From: an uncultured Sanguibacteroides sp.
Lineage (GTDB): Bacteria; Bacteroidota; Bacteroidia; Bacteroidales; Marinifilaceae
Assembly (NCBI RefSeq): GCF_900543425.1
Contig: NZ_UQRQ01000027.1
Span: forward strand, 1 to 40,017
DNA length: 40,017 nt
Direction of reading: 5' to 3'
In this document: positions 25,030 through 33,432 of the stretch, piece by piece
Layout of the letters: every line of letters begins with the position of its first letter
Position numbering within the stretch: the stretch's first letter is position 1
Translations under genes and position numbers: made by a program
Notes under the pieces: model-generated
The model's input: the letters and a program-made list of their open reading frames with translations, nothing else
What the model was told of the DNA's origin: nothing
Databases searched by the model: none

Positions 25030-26448
25030 ATGCGATTTTTATTCATGATCATATTGGCGTTGGGATTGAATCCGGTGAAAGCGCAAGTCGTGTTAAGTCT
25101 GGATCGATGTCGGGAAATGGCACTTGAGTATAGTCAGCAATTGGCAATTGCTCGTCAACAGGAAGAAAAAGCCGTTTGGACTAAAAAAGAGTATAGAGCT
25201 AATTACTATCCGAAACTTTCGCTTTCCGGTATTTATTTTTATAATCAGAAAAAGCAGGAATATAGCTTGGACGGGGGATATCTGCCGACCTATGTGCCCG
25301 GAGAGAATCAGAAGCTGGAACCGAATCTGGTTATCGGACCAGACGGAAAGCCTATGCTCGGACCGGATGGAAAGCCCGTGTTTAAAGAGTATGCTTTTTT
25401 ACCGGATATTCCGATTTCCCTTTCGATGAGGGGAGTCTATATGGCAGGGATACAGTTACAACAACCGCTTTTTATGGGAGGAAAAATCCGGGCTGCTCAT
25501 CAGGCTGCAAAGGCGGGGGAAATATTAGCAAAAGAGAACGTGCGCTTAAATCGTACACAAGTTCTTGTCGAACTCGAACAGGCTTATTGGCAATGTGTAC
25601 GGATTCGGGAGCTGGTTCTTGTGGCGCAGAAATACAAAGAGGTTGTGGAGGAATTAGTAAAAAATCTGAAAGATGCTCAACAAACCGGTATGGTTTCTTT
25701 AAATAGTGTCTTAAAAGCACAGGTGAAGTTCAATGAGGCTGTTTTGCAATTACAGAAAGCCCAACACGGACAGGAGCTTTCCCGGATGAATCTTTGTCGT
25801 TTGGTCGGCTTGGATCTGGCAACAAGAATAGAATTGACGGATTCGTTATCCTCGACATTAAGTCCGCAAATATTGGCTTTGCCTGATCATTTGGAGCAAC
25901 GTCCCGATTATAATATGCTGGAAAAAGAGATCGAAATGAAACGAAAGGAGGTCCGTGTCGTCCGTTCCGGTTTTTTACCTCAGGTTGGAGTCTCGGTAGG
26001 ATATGGTTTTAGCGGGGGATTGGAATTAAACGGAGACGGAGCCCATGATCACTCTTTTAATGCATTGGCTTCGGTACAAATTCCCGTTTTCAACTGGGGG
26101 GAAGGCCGGAATAAGGTTCGTTCCGCGAAGGTCGATGAGGAGATAAGCCGTTTAAATAAAGAGAAGATGGCTGAATTAATGCAGTTGGAGATTGCCGGGA
26201 ATCGATTTAAACTAAAGGATGCCCAAACCCGTATACAATTAACCCGGACTGCTTTGGCTCAGGCGGAAGAAAATTTGAAGATTACGACAAACCAATATGA
26301 AGTAGGGATGGATAATCTGACCGATTTGTTGGAAGCCCAGGCTCAGTGGCAGCAAGCATGGAGCGATTGGGTGGAGGCTAAAACGCAATTGAAACTGAGT
26401 GAAACCCAGTATCTGCAATCTATCGGATTATTGGAGGGGAAAAAATGA
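25030..26448 (+). CDS. TolC-family outer-membrane channel 3, cassette B
   Basis: The 472-residue channel has a signal peptide (cleavage near PVKAQ) and both OEP repeats: QLQQPLFMGGKIR, LNSVLKAQVKFNEAVLQLQKAQ, PVFNWGEGRNKVRSAK and QYEVGMDNLTDLLEAQAQW. It is closest to the channel at 19104. The loop insertion at the first barrel hairpin contains a tandem GPDGKPM-LGPDGKPV repeat, comparable with GPDGKP in channel 1. The GIN-domain gene starts 24 bases after the stop, so it is probably cotranscribed. Confidence 0.92.
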   Translation: MRFLFMIILALGLNPVKAQVVLSLDRCREMALEYSQQLAIARQQEEKAVWTKKEYRANYYPKLSLSGIYFYNQKKQEYSLDGGYLPTYVPGENQKLEPNLVIGPDGKPMLGPDGKPVFKEYAFLPDIPISLSMRGVYMAGIQLQQPLFMGGKIRAAHQAAKAGEILAKENVRLNRTQVLVELEQAYWQCVRIRELVLVAQKYKEVVEELVKNLKDAQQTGMVSLNSVLKAQVKFNEAVLQLQKAQHGQELSRMNLCRLVGLDLATRIELTDSLSSTLSPQILALPDHLEQRPDYNMLEKEIEMKRKEVRVVRSGFLPQVGVSVGYGFSGGLELNGDGAHDHSFNALASVQIPVFNWGEGRNKVRSAKVDEEISRLNKEKMAELMQLEIAGNRFKLKDAQTRIQLTRTALAQAEENLKITTNQYEVGMDNLTDLLEAQAQWQQAWSDWVEAKTQLKLSETQYLQSIGLLEGKK

Positions 26449-26472
26449 ATATGAATATTAAAAATTCGAATA

Positions 26473-27189
26473 ATGAAAGGTCTATTATGGGGATTGTGCT
26501 TTTTGCTTTTTGCGGTGAGCGGATGGGCAAAGGACAAAAGAGTAACGGGAACGGGTTATGTATTGATGTCACAACGTCCGTCGGATGTCCGTTTCGAGAA
26601 AATATCCGTTCAGCAGGGGATTACGCTCTACGTGACGTTGGATAAGACGGCAACGATCTCGGTGGAGTCGGATGATAATATCTTGCCTTATATCAAGACG
26701 GAGATAAAGAATAATCAATTGAGCGTATTTATAGAACCGGGAATTCGTATACGTCGATACACGGTGATGAATGTTCTGGTGACCTTACCCCGGCTTGTTC
26801 GTTTGGAGGCTGCTTCTGCGGCACGGATTGAGGGCTCGTCACTATTGCAGGTCGATCAACTGGAGGTGATGGCTTCCGGTGCTTCTAATATGAAACTGGA
26901 AGTAAAAGGAAACGAGTTGAAGGTCGAGGCTTCCGGTGCTTCCCGTTTGGAGTTGAAGGGAGACGTAAAACAGTTGGATTTGAACCTCTCTACAGCCGCT
27001 TATTTGAAAGCATGGGACTTATTGACGGATACGTGTAATGCCGACGTAAGCGATGCTGCCAAAGGAGAGATCTACGTACGCCAGAGATTAGACGCAGAGA
27101 TATCCTCTTCCGGATTGCTTTTATATGACGGAAACCCTGTTGTTTCTCGTAATCTGAGTAGTGGAGGCTCTTTAGTTAAAAGGAGATAA
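26473..27189 (+). CDS. Secreted GIN/DUF2807-domain protein
   Basis: The 238-residue protein has a signal peptide (GLCFLLFAVSGWAK) and a right-handed beta-helix-like DUF2807 domain. Near-repeats of about 20 residues recur, visible in VTLPRLVRLEAASAARI, LEVMASGASNMKLEV, LKVEASGASRLELKG and LNLSTAAYLKAW. In Bacteroidota these head domains are often exported and linked to the envelope, but no precise function is established. It lies 24 bases after the last efflux channel gene, an unexpected partner for a pump operon. Its last 14 bases overlap the convergent protease gene, so transcripts from the two converge. Confidence 0.85.
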   Translation: MKGLLWGLCFLLFAVSGWAKDKRVTGTGYVLMSQRPSDVRFEKISVQQGITLYVTLDKTATISVESDDNILPYIKTEIKNNQLSVFIEPGIRIRRYTVMNVLVTLPRLVRLEAASAARIEGSSLLQVDQLEVMASGASNMKLEVKGNELKVEASGASRLELKGDVKQLDLNLSTAAYLKAWDLLTDTCNADVSDAAKGEIYVRQRLDAEISSSGLLLYDGNPVVSRNLSSGGSLVKRR

Positions 27190-28516
27190 TATAACGTCCT
27201 TCTGTTTCCAATGTCTCAGGAATGGCTCGTTCCGATGTTGTGCGGGCCGAACGGTATAGGCTTCGGCCGGTTATTTGATGGAGCGTGTAAGCGATTAAAT
27301 ATTCGTTTTTGTCTCCCCAATCGTTTTGATCCCGGAAATAGGCGTTATCGTTTTCACTTATTGGATAATCGGGTACAATCCCGTTGCTTACGGATTCGCG
27401 GTTACTGTTGGTATATTCGAATGTGATCAGATAGGCATTCCATTGTTTGATACTTGCGTCGGAAGGAGTATAAACAATTCCTCCGGCATTTTTACCGTTA
27501 GTGGTTTCTCCCACGGTAATAACATCCATATAAGGTTTTAGGCCCGATATAACGACTTCAGAGGCCGAAGCGGTGGATTTATTCGTAAGAACCCATACCT
27601 TTTCCATTCCCAACCGAGCGCTTTCGGGAACTTTGGCATTCAAATGTTCTTCCGTCATAAGAGAGGAATTCTGATATATTACCCGGTATTTTTCGTTCCA
27701 CTGCTTATAAATCAACAATTTGTTTGTCGAAACTGCCGATGCCGGGGCAATGAGAGAGGCCAGATGGACGGCCGCATTATTGTATCCTCCTCCGTTATAC
27801 CGGAGGTCCAGTATTAATTCGTCTATTTGTTGGGTTTTAAATTCGTTGAATATCCGGGTCAGGTCGTCTAAAGAGCTTTGATTCTTGTAAACGAAACTGG
27901 CATAAGCGAGGTAACCGATTTTTTTACCTCCTTCTTCGAGTATCGTATTTTTTAAAATAGGATTAACCTCGTATTTTTGGGCGTTCAGGCTGATACTCTC
28001 GGAAGAACCGCTTTTATGGGTTACTTGAATGGTTATCTTGTCGGCATTTAATGCCGTTTGTATATTGGAGAGATTCGGGGTTGATCCGTTTACCCGCGTA
28101 ATAATGTCCCCTTTACGCAACCCGGCCTTTCCTGCCGGAGACGCCGGAAAAACCATATTGATTTTGGTGAAAAGGGTATTACCGGATAGGTCATTCCAAA
28201 TGGTAACACGCATGCCGAAACCGTAATCATTTCCGTCTTCGATGGCGGATAGAGTTCCGTCGGCCGACTCGTCGGTTAAGCGAGACCATTTATCTCCTTC
28301 ATATTTTATGGCATTAAAAAAGCTGGATGGGGCTGATTCTTTGTCTAATTCTTTCGTTTGAACTTCTTTTGCCCAAAAATATTCTTCTTTCATATGGGAC
28401 TCTACAAATTGGTTGATATTGTAGTTTTCCGAAAGATTTTTCTTCTTCCCTATTTTGTCATCCTGACAGCCGATAAGTAGTCCTGTGAGCAGGAACCAAT
28501 ATAATAGTGTTTTCAT
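27176..28516 (-). CDS. S41-family PDZ protease, lipoprotein
   Basis: The 446-residue protein has a lipoprotein signal (lipobox L-I-G-C17) and an N-terminal helical segment. A PDZ domain spans about 115-190 (KAGLRKGDIITRVNG). A tail-specific protease domain follows, with ELILDLRYNGGG, the nucleophile S317 in STASASEVV and general base K342 in TNGKNAGG, 25 residues later as in CtpB. Such enzymes cleave C-terminal tails of envelope proteins; as a lipoprotein it should face the periplasm or the cell surface. A weak promoter (TTTT, 19 bp, TAGTATTG on the minus strand) lies about 30 bases upstream. Its 3' end overlaps the GIN gene by 14 bases. Confidence 0.9.
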   Translation of the reverse strand: MKTLLYWFLLTGLLIGCQDDKIGKKKNLSENYNINQFVESHMKEEYFWAKEVQTKELDKESAPSSFFNAIKYEGDKWSRLTDESADGTLSAIEDGNDYGFGMRVTIWNDLSGNTLFTKINMVFPASPAGKAGLRKGDIITRVNGSTPNLSNIQTALNADKITIQVTHKSGSSESISLNAQKYEVNPILKNTILEEGGKKIGYLAYASFVYKNQSSLDDLTRIFNEFKTQQIDELILDLRYNGGGYNNAAVHLASLIAPASAVSTNKLLIYKQWNEKYRVIYQNSSLMTEEHLNAKVPESARLGMEKVWVLTNKSTASASEVVISGLKPYMDVITVGETTNGKNAGGIVYTPSDASIKQWNAYLITFEYTNSNRESVSNGIVPDYPISENDNAYFRDQNDWGDKNEYLIAYTLHQITGRSLYRSARTTSERAIPETLETEGRYIISF

Positions 28517-28610
28517 GTATTGAAATAAAAAACAATACTACGATTTTTTGAGGAATAATAAAAGTTTTTTGGGCGTATTAATCTGTTGGGGAACACAATT
28601 GAAGGGTGAG

Positions 28611-28627
28611 TGTGGAAAATTGCCACA
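28611..28627. promoter_or_regulatory. Palindrome TGTGG-N7-CCACA, possible activator site
   Basis: A perfect five-base inverted repeat lies about 110 bases upstream of the TGGCAC element. That is the usual distance for an enhancer of a sigma-54 activator such as the one encoded at 29516. Identification is positional only. Confidence 0.3.
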
Positions 28628-28735
28628 GTTGTCCCCGTTTTTCTACAATATGGGGAGATTGTGCATTAAAATAATTGATAGGTTATAGTGTTGATAATCA
28701 ATCTAAAAATATCGACATGGAAAAAAATTATGTTT

Positions 28736-28751
28736 TGGCACACTATTTCTT
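28736..28751 (+). promoter_or_regulatory. Possible sigma-54 promoter with imperfect -12 box
   Basis: TGGCAC at 28736-28741 matches the -24 half of sigma-54 promoters. With the required spacing the -12 half reads TTCTT instead of TTGCT/A, so the GC dinucleotide is missing. It lies 41 bases before the 32-codon frame and upstream of the PepSY-like gene, next to a sigma-54 activator gene. Confidence 0.3.
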
Positions 28752-28791
28752 ATAGAAAGGGCAAAGAGGTTGAAAATTAAAAATTGAAAGT

Positions 28792-28890
28792 ATGGTAGTT
28801 TTTGGATTTTTTATCGTTGTAGCCGTATCGGGGTTGTTATTACCGCACTTTTTGACGGAACCTGATCATAAGCTGGAATCTAATAAGTGA
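28792..28890 (+). CDS. Small 32-residue membrane protein (short open frame)
   Basis: An ATG at 28792 opens 32 codons ending in TGA at 28888-28890. The product has a strongly hydrophobic first half (VVFGFFIVVAVSGLLL) followed by a charged tail (EPDHKLESNK), the shape of a single-pass membrane peptide. An A-rich leader (GAAAATTAAAAATTGAAAGT) precedes it, similar to other starts here, and the PepSY-like gene starts 39 bases downstream. It is below the usual length limit for automatic gene calls. No family is recognised. The frame could be spurious, but hydrophobicity, leader and context argue for it. Confidence 0.5.
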   Translation: MVVFGFFIVVAVSGLLLPHFLTEPDHKLESNK

Positions 28891-28929
28891 ATTGAATATA
28901 TAATGAGTTTAATTTTAAAACGGGAAATT

Positions 28930-29289
28930 ATGAAAAATGTATTGAAAAGTATCGTAGTCGTAGCAGTTGTTGTGTTTAGTTTTTCTAGTTATGTAGTAGC
29001 AGCGTCTCACCAGACTATTGCCAGGGATACGGTTATTCCGGATACCACGAAGCAGGAGATGATGTTAAGTCTGATCACACGGGCAGACGTGGTTTGGACC
29101 AAGATCGAGGTAGCGGATTTGCCACAAGCGGTAAAGGACGCCGTTGCGAAAAAATACGAAGGTTATACGATTGAGGAGGCTTATAAAGGGGATAATGACC
29201 AATATAAGTTGATTCTGAAAAAAGATGAACAAACTATCACGGTCATATATGATAAAGACGGGAAATTCATCAGTGAGGGGGAGAAATAA
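28930..29289 (+). CDS. Secreted PepSY-like (BLIP-fold) small protein
   Basis: I use the ATG at 28930, which gives a 119-residue protein with a clean signal peptide (hydrophobic about 7-22, cleavage near VVAA). An ATG at 28903 would add nine polar residues. The mature part has the PepSY-like pattern of Bacteroidota: LPQAVKDAVAKKYEG, then I-E-E-A-Y-K-G-D, alternating strands YKLILKK and TITVIYDKDGKFI. Such proteins are periplasmic, abundant and often under envelope-stress control; their function is unknown. It sits between a possible 32-residue membrane peptide and a sigma-54 activator gene and ends at a strong terminator. Confidence 0.85.
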   Translation: MKNVLKSIVVVAVVVFSFSSYVVAASHQTIARDTVIPDTTKQEMMLSLITRADVVWTKIEVADLPQAVKDAVAKKYEGYTIEEAYKGDNDQYKLILKKDEQTITVIYDKDGKFISEGEK

Positions 29290-29316
29290 GTGAGGTACAT
29301 AATCGTGCATTTGTCG

Positions 29317-29355
29317 GAGGCTGTTCGGATTTATTCCGGGACAGCCTCTTTTTTA
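29317..29355 (+). terminator. Rho-independent terminator after the PepSY-like gene
   Basis: The arms GAGGCTGT-CGG and CCG-ACAGCCTC pair around an AT loop and are followed by T6. It isolates the small genes from the response-regulator gene downstream. Confidence 0.9.
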
Positions 29356-29515
29356 TGTTCTACTTTACTAATGATCAGATTTTTCGATCAACGTTAATGT
29401 ATATGTAGAGAAAACCTGAGATATGTTGTAACGAAATTCCCTATTTATTAAATAGCGTTAAATCTTTTTTTGTTTAGTCGTTTAGGTTTATTTTCGTAAG
29501 ATAAATAATCGATCT

Positions 29516-30853
29516 ATGGCAAAAATTTTAGTAGTCGATGATGATACGACTTTCTGTATCATGTTGAAAAATTGGTTAGGGAAACGCAAGTTTGAAGTGG
29601 ATAATGCTTTTACTTGCAAAGAGGCTGTAAAAAAATTAGAAGAAACCGCTTTTGATGTGGTTCTCACGGACCTACGCTTGCCGGATAAAGATGGCATAGA
29701 TTTGCTTCGTATCATTAAAGAGAAAACACCTCGGGCGCAGGTTATTTTAATGACCGGTTACGCCGATATTCAGACCGCCGTAACGGCTATAAAATTAGGA
29801 GCTTTCGATTACGTATCCAAACCGGTTATTCCGGATGAAATTTTGAAAAAATTGCAGGAAGCTTTAAAGATGGAAACGAAACCCGCGGAGGAGGGGAAAA
29901 CCTCTTTAGCGGGAAAATCGGAAATTACTTATATCAAAGGGATAAGCGAGAAAGCCGACCAGTTATACGAGTATATTCGTTTGGTCGGACCGACTAATAT
30001 GAGTGTCTTGATCAATGGGGAGAGCGGTACGGGTAAAGAGTATATCGCTCGTTTGATCCATTCGATGAGTAGCCGGAAGGAGGCTCCTTTTATTGCCGTG
30101 GATTGTGGTGCTGTTCCAAGGGATTTAGCCGCAAGTGAGTTTTTTGGTCATATAAAAGGTTCGTTTACCGGGGCGGTTTCCGATAAGGAAGGTTATTTTG
30201 TTCTGGCTTCCGGAGGTACTATTTTCTTGGATGAGATCGGAAATCTTTCGTACGATGTACAGGTTCAACTGTTGCGGGCGTTAGAGGAACGAAAGGTTCA
30301 TCCGGTCGGAGGAATAAAGGATATTCCTTTTGACGTACGTATCATTACTGCCACGAATGAGAATTTGAAAGAGGCTGTCGCTTCCGGGAAATTCCGGGAA
30401 GATTTGTTTCATCGGCTGAATGAATTTTCTATTCAGGCTCTGCCTTTAAGGGAGAGGAAAGAAGATATTATGGTTTTTGCCAATCATTTTCTGGATCAAG
30501 CCAATGAGGATTTGGGAAGAGAAGTGGTTGGTTTTGATGAATCCGTCGCCGATATTTTCCGGAATTACAGGTGGCCGGGAAATCTTCGCGAGATGCGGAA
30601 CGTTGTGAAAAGAGCTACTCTTTTGTGTCCCGGACGACTTATTGTTAAAGAGTGCCTGCAGCCTGAATTATGGCAACAACAGACTCCTTCTCCCGAAAAA
30701 AATGTCGGAAGTCGGAAGGATATGGAAAAAGAGTTGATCCGGGACGTGATGATAAGATGCAAGAATAACAAGAGCGAAGCTGCCCGCATCCTTCAGATCG
30801 ACCGGAAAACATTGTACAGCAAATTAAAGCATTTCGGATTGGAAGACTTATGA
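29516..30853 (+). CDS. Sigma-54-dependent response regulator (NtrC/ZraR type)
   Basis: The 445-residue protein has three parts. A receiver domain (1-120) has acidic pocket D8-D10, phospho-acceptor D52 and K102 in the V-S-K-P turn. An AAA+ domain (about 140-370) carries Walker A GESGTGKE at 168-175 and the sigma-54 contact loop GSFTGA at 215-220 (GAFTGA in most relatives). A Fis-type helix-turn-helix (about 400-440) ends it, with NNKSEAARILQIDRKTLYSKL. It activates sigma-54 promoters when phosphorylated. The hybrid kinase gene is convergent and overlaps by six bases. A possible target promoter lies upstream at 28736. An AT palindrome (CTATTTATTAAATAG, 29441-29455) lies in its leader region. 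Confidence 0.95.
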   Translation: MAKILVVDDDTTFCIMLKNWLGKRKFEVDNAFTCKEAVKKLEETAFDVVLTDLRLPDKDGIDLLRIIKEKTPRAQVILMTGYADIQTAVTAIKLGAFDYVSKPVIPDEILKKLQEALKMETKPAEEGKTSLAGKSEITYIKGISEKADQLYEYIRLVGPTNMSVLINGESGTGKEYIARLIHSMSSRKEAPFIAVDCGAVPRDLAASEFFGHIKGSFTGAVSDKEGYFVLASGGTIFLDEIGNLSYDVQVQLLRALEERKVHPVGGIKDIPFDVRIITATNENLKEAVASGKFREDLFHRLNEFSIQALPLRERKEDIMVFANHFLDQANEDLGREVVGFDESVADIFRNYRWPGNLREMRNVVKRATLLCPGRLIVKECLQPELWQQQTPSPEKNVGSRKDMEKELIRDVMIRCKNNKSEAARILQIDRKTLYSKLKHFGLEDL

Positions 30854-33343
30854 TTCGAGCTCTTTCTTCAATTCTTCTAAGATCGTTTCCCCTTGTCGGG
30901 TGATGTTTTCTATGTATTCTTCTGTCTGGTTTTCAGGAGTATGGGTGAGATCCGTTTGCTCCAAAAAAGCTAAAAGTGGTATGACCTCCTTTATGGCAAA
31001 TTGCCTGAACATGGGGAGCATTTTATGGGCTAATCTGCTGATTTGGGTGAAATCTTTCTCTTCAAACAGTTGATGTAATAAGATGAAATTGGTCTCGCAA
31101 TCCGCTGTAAAGGATCGGATGATCTCCTTTATTGTTTGAGGATCATGGTCTGCAAATACTTTTATGCTGGTTAGATCGTAAGGCCCCTCTTTTATTTCAT
31201 CCTCTTCTTTCGGGTGTGCTATTTTTGCAGAGAATCCGGTTAATTTAGCGATACATTCGAATAATTGTTGGGGTGTAAACGGTTTATTCAGGTAAGCTGA
31301 AAAACCTGATTTTTTGTAATGAGTTTCCATCATATCCCCTCTGGCCGAGAGAGCTATTGCCGGAATCTTTTGAATGTCAGGATCCGGAAAATTCCGGATT
31401 TGCTCAATTAATTCGAATCCGTCCATACCGGGCATTTGGATGTCGGAAAGGATAATATCGAACGGCTCTTTTTCCAGGTATTCCAATACTTTTGTCGGAT
31501 CGTTACAGGATTTACAAATAATACCTTTTTGTCTGAGCAATTCGGTACTCATATGGAGTTGCAGAGGATCGTCATCTACCAACAGGGCTTTCAATTGTTG
31601 AACTTCCGGCAGGATAGTTTCCACTTTCTCGGATTGGTCGTCTGCCGGAGATTCTGCTTTCAACAAAGGGAGTTTGACTGTAAAACTACTACCGATTTCT
31701 TTCTTGCTTTCAAGACTGATTTCCCCGCCCAAGAGCTGAACCAACTGTTGGGTGATCGTTAGTCCGAGCCCCGTCCCTTCGGCTCCGTTATTATGTTGTG
31801 CATTTAACCGTGTAAATGCTTTGAAGATCAGCTCCTGCTCTTCCTCTGTCATACCCGGCCCGGAGTCTTTTACGATGATGATTAAAGTTTCCGCTTGTGT
31901 CGGGCTCATAAAGGCGGATAGTTCGATTTTTCCTTCCCGGGTATATTTGATGGCATTGGATAGTAAATTGACAACTACTTGCCGGATCTTCATCGGGTCA
32001 CCTGAATAATTAGTGTCCAGGGCCGAGCTGATATTACTTTGAAGGGTTAATTCCTTTTTGGCCGCGAGCGGTAAAAAACTCTCGCTTGCTTCCCGTAATA
32101 GACGGGCCGGATTATAGAGAATATGGTCCAATTCCATTTTATTGGATTCCAACTTGGAAAAATCCAGTAGATTATTAGCCAGGTGGAGGATGTGTTCCGA
32201 AGAACTTCTCATATTTTGGAGGAAATAACGTTGTCGTTCTTCCAAAGAAGTATTGCTTAATAGCTCGATATAACCCATGATGGAACTGAGGGGAGCTTTG
32301 ATATCGTGGGTTACCGTCAGCATAAGCTGTTCTCTGCTATGTAATAATTTCTCGGTAAATAGTTTCGCCTCTTCCAGGGCTTTTCGGTAACGTTGGCTTT
32401 GGGATATATCGCTTACGATAAGGAAAATAAAGACAATAACCAGTATGCAGGATATGATCGCAATCCAGGCTATCGTGCGAGTGATGTTATGCGTCAGTTG
32501 TTGGTGCTGTTCCATCCGGGCAATAGTATGGTCGAACTCCTCGCTTTCCAGGTCGCTGAGGATCCGTTTTATCCTTTCCGTGATATTTTGTCCGCTTTGA
32601 ATAACAGCAATCTCTTTCCGATAGATCTCTCTTGCCATTTCTTGATTCTGTTGCTGAAACTCATCCCAGGCCGATTTAATGACGGTTACCATCGTATCGG
32701 CTGCTGCCGTCGTAGCAGGCTCCGGCGGAATCGAATCGACAGGTTGACGGTGAATGATGACCTGAAGGGTTGAATCCGGTCCGTTGAAGAGCCGATTAAA
32801 AAAACCTTTCCTTCTTTTAATCGTGTAGACGCTATCGTAGGTGGTAATCATTTTCGGAGTATTATCCGTTATGTCGTTAGCGGTACTGTCTTTTACCGCT
32901 TCCACTCGTTCGATGGCAATGTTATAAAAGTCTTCCGGGAGAGAAACTTTCTTCACTTCCATTAAGGCTTTGAGGTTATTTATTTTCTGATTAAGAAGGT
33001 AATTGATCGTATCTATCCTTTTTTTTTGAAGATTTATTGTGGTTAATTTCTTAAGTGTATCCATATTTTCCCGGACTTCTCTGATTAACTTCAAATACCG
33101 GTTGAATTTTGGTTTTGAATTCGTTTGTGAAAATGCAATACCGATTCCTTCCGCTTCATAAAGCTTGGCCAAGGTATTACTGATAATGAATAATTTGGTT
33201 TGCGTTACGACTTCTCCGGGGTCTTTTTCTGTTAATTGTAGTGTTTGTTTGTAAATGAAGATGATGGCTACTGTTGCCAGAAAGAGTAAGATAAGATATC
33301 CGGCAATCAGTTTCAGCTTGGTGAATTTGAAAAGTTTTTGCAT
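30848..33343 (-). CDS. Hybrid sensor histidine kinase with receiver and HPt domains
   Basis: The start at 33343 gives 831 residues beginning just before TM1 (about 12-32); an upstream ATG at 33418 would add 25 residues and looks less likely. A periplasmic, mostly helical sensor region (about 33-280) is followed by TM2 (about 290-310). Then come HisKA with H346 (TVTHDIKAPLSS), the ATPase domain (N box near LLSNAIKYTREG, G boxes DSGPGMTEEE and GTGLGLTI), a receiver with D634 (LSDIQMPGMDG) and a C-terminal HPt domain with H773 (RLAHKMLPMF). This is a complete internal phosphorelay, H346 to D634 to H773, which could pass phosphate to D52 of the adjacent regulator. The convergent overlap leaves no room for a terminator between them. 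Confidence 0.93.
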   Translation of the reverse strand: MQKLFKFTKLKLIAGYLILLFLATVAIIFIYKQTLQLTEKDPGEVVTQTKLFIISNTLAKLYEAEGIGIAFSQTNSKPKFNRYLKLIREVRENMDTLKKLTTINLQKKRIDTINYLLNQKINNLKALMEVKKVSLPEDFYNIAIERVEAVKDSTANDITDNTPKMITTYDSVYTIKRRKGFFNRLFNGPDSTLQVIIHRQPVDSIPPEPATTAAADTMVTVIKSAWDEFQQQNQEMAREIYRKEIAVIQSGQNITERIKRILSDLESEEFDHTIARMEQHQQLTHNITRTIAWIAIISCILVIVFIFLIVSDISQSQRYRKALEEAKLFTEKLLHSREQLMLTVTHDIKAPLSSIMGYIELLSNTSLEERQRYFLQNMRSSSEHILHLANNLLDFSKLESNKMELDHILYNPARLLREASESFLPLAAKKELTLQSNISSALDTNYSGDPMKIRQVVVNLLSNAIKYTREGKIELSAFMSPTQAETLIIIVKDSGPGMTEEEQELIFKAFTRLNAQHNNGAEGTGLGLTITQQLVQLLGGEISLESKKEIGSSFTVKLPLLKAESPADDQSEKVETILPEVQQLKALLVDDDPLQLHMSTELLRQKGIICKSCNDPTKVLEYLEKEPFDIILSDIQMPGMDGFELIEQIRNFPDPDIQKIPAIALSARGDMMETHYKKSGFSAYLNKPFTPQQLFECIAKLTGFSAKIAHPKEEDEIKEGPYDLTSIKVFADHDPQTIKEIIRSFTADCETNFILLHQLFEEKDFTQISRLAHKMLPMFRQFAIKEVIPLLAFLEQTDLTHTPENQTEEYIENITRQGETILEELKKELES

Positions 33344-33432
33344 ATCCCGAAAATTCGTTTTGCGAATATACAAAAAGATCATGAGATATGCTCTCGTCGT
33401 CCGGAATAGGCGAAACAATTAAAATATAATAA

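Larger units (their letters stand above)
28517..28791. other. Intergenic control region between the protease and the small-protein genes
   Basis: The 275-base region drives the protease leftwards and the two small genes rightwards. It contains several GGGG/CCCC-flanked half-sites (GGGGAACACAATTG at 28588, GTTGTCCCC at 28628, GGGGAGATTGTG at 28652), a palindrome at 28611-28627 and a -24-like TGGCAC at 28736. No RNA gene is evident. Confidence 0.45.

Noticed and set aside
26445..26645. Alternative frame starting at the end of channel 3
   Set aside because: It lies out of frame over the signal peptide and first strands of the GIN-domain protein, which has a convincing product.
28717..28755. Twelve-codon open frame overlapping the -24-like element
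   Set aside because: It is too short to support and overlaps the candidate promoter; no coding signal beyond the ATG.
29441..29455. AT palindrome CTATTTATTAAATAG before the response-regulator gene
   Set aside because: It is perfect but made almost only of A and T in an AT-rich spacer and does not recur, so no separate feature is claimed.
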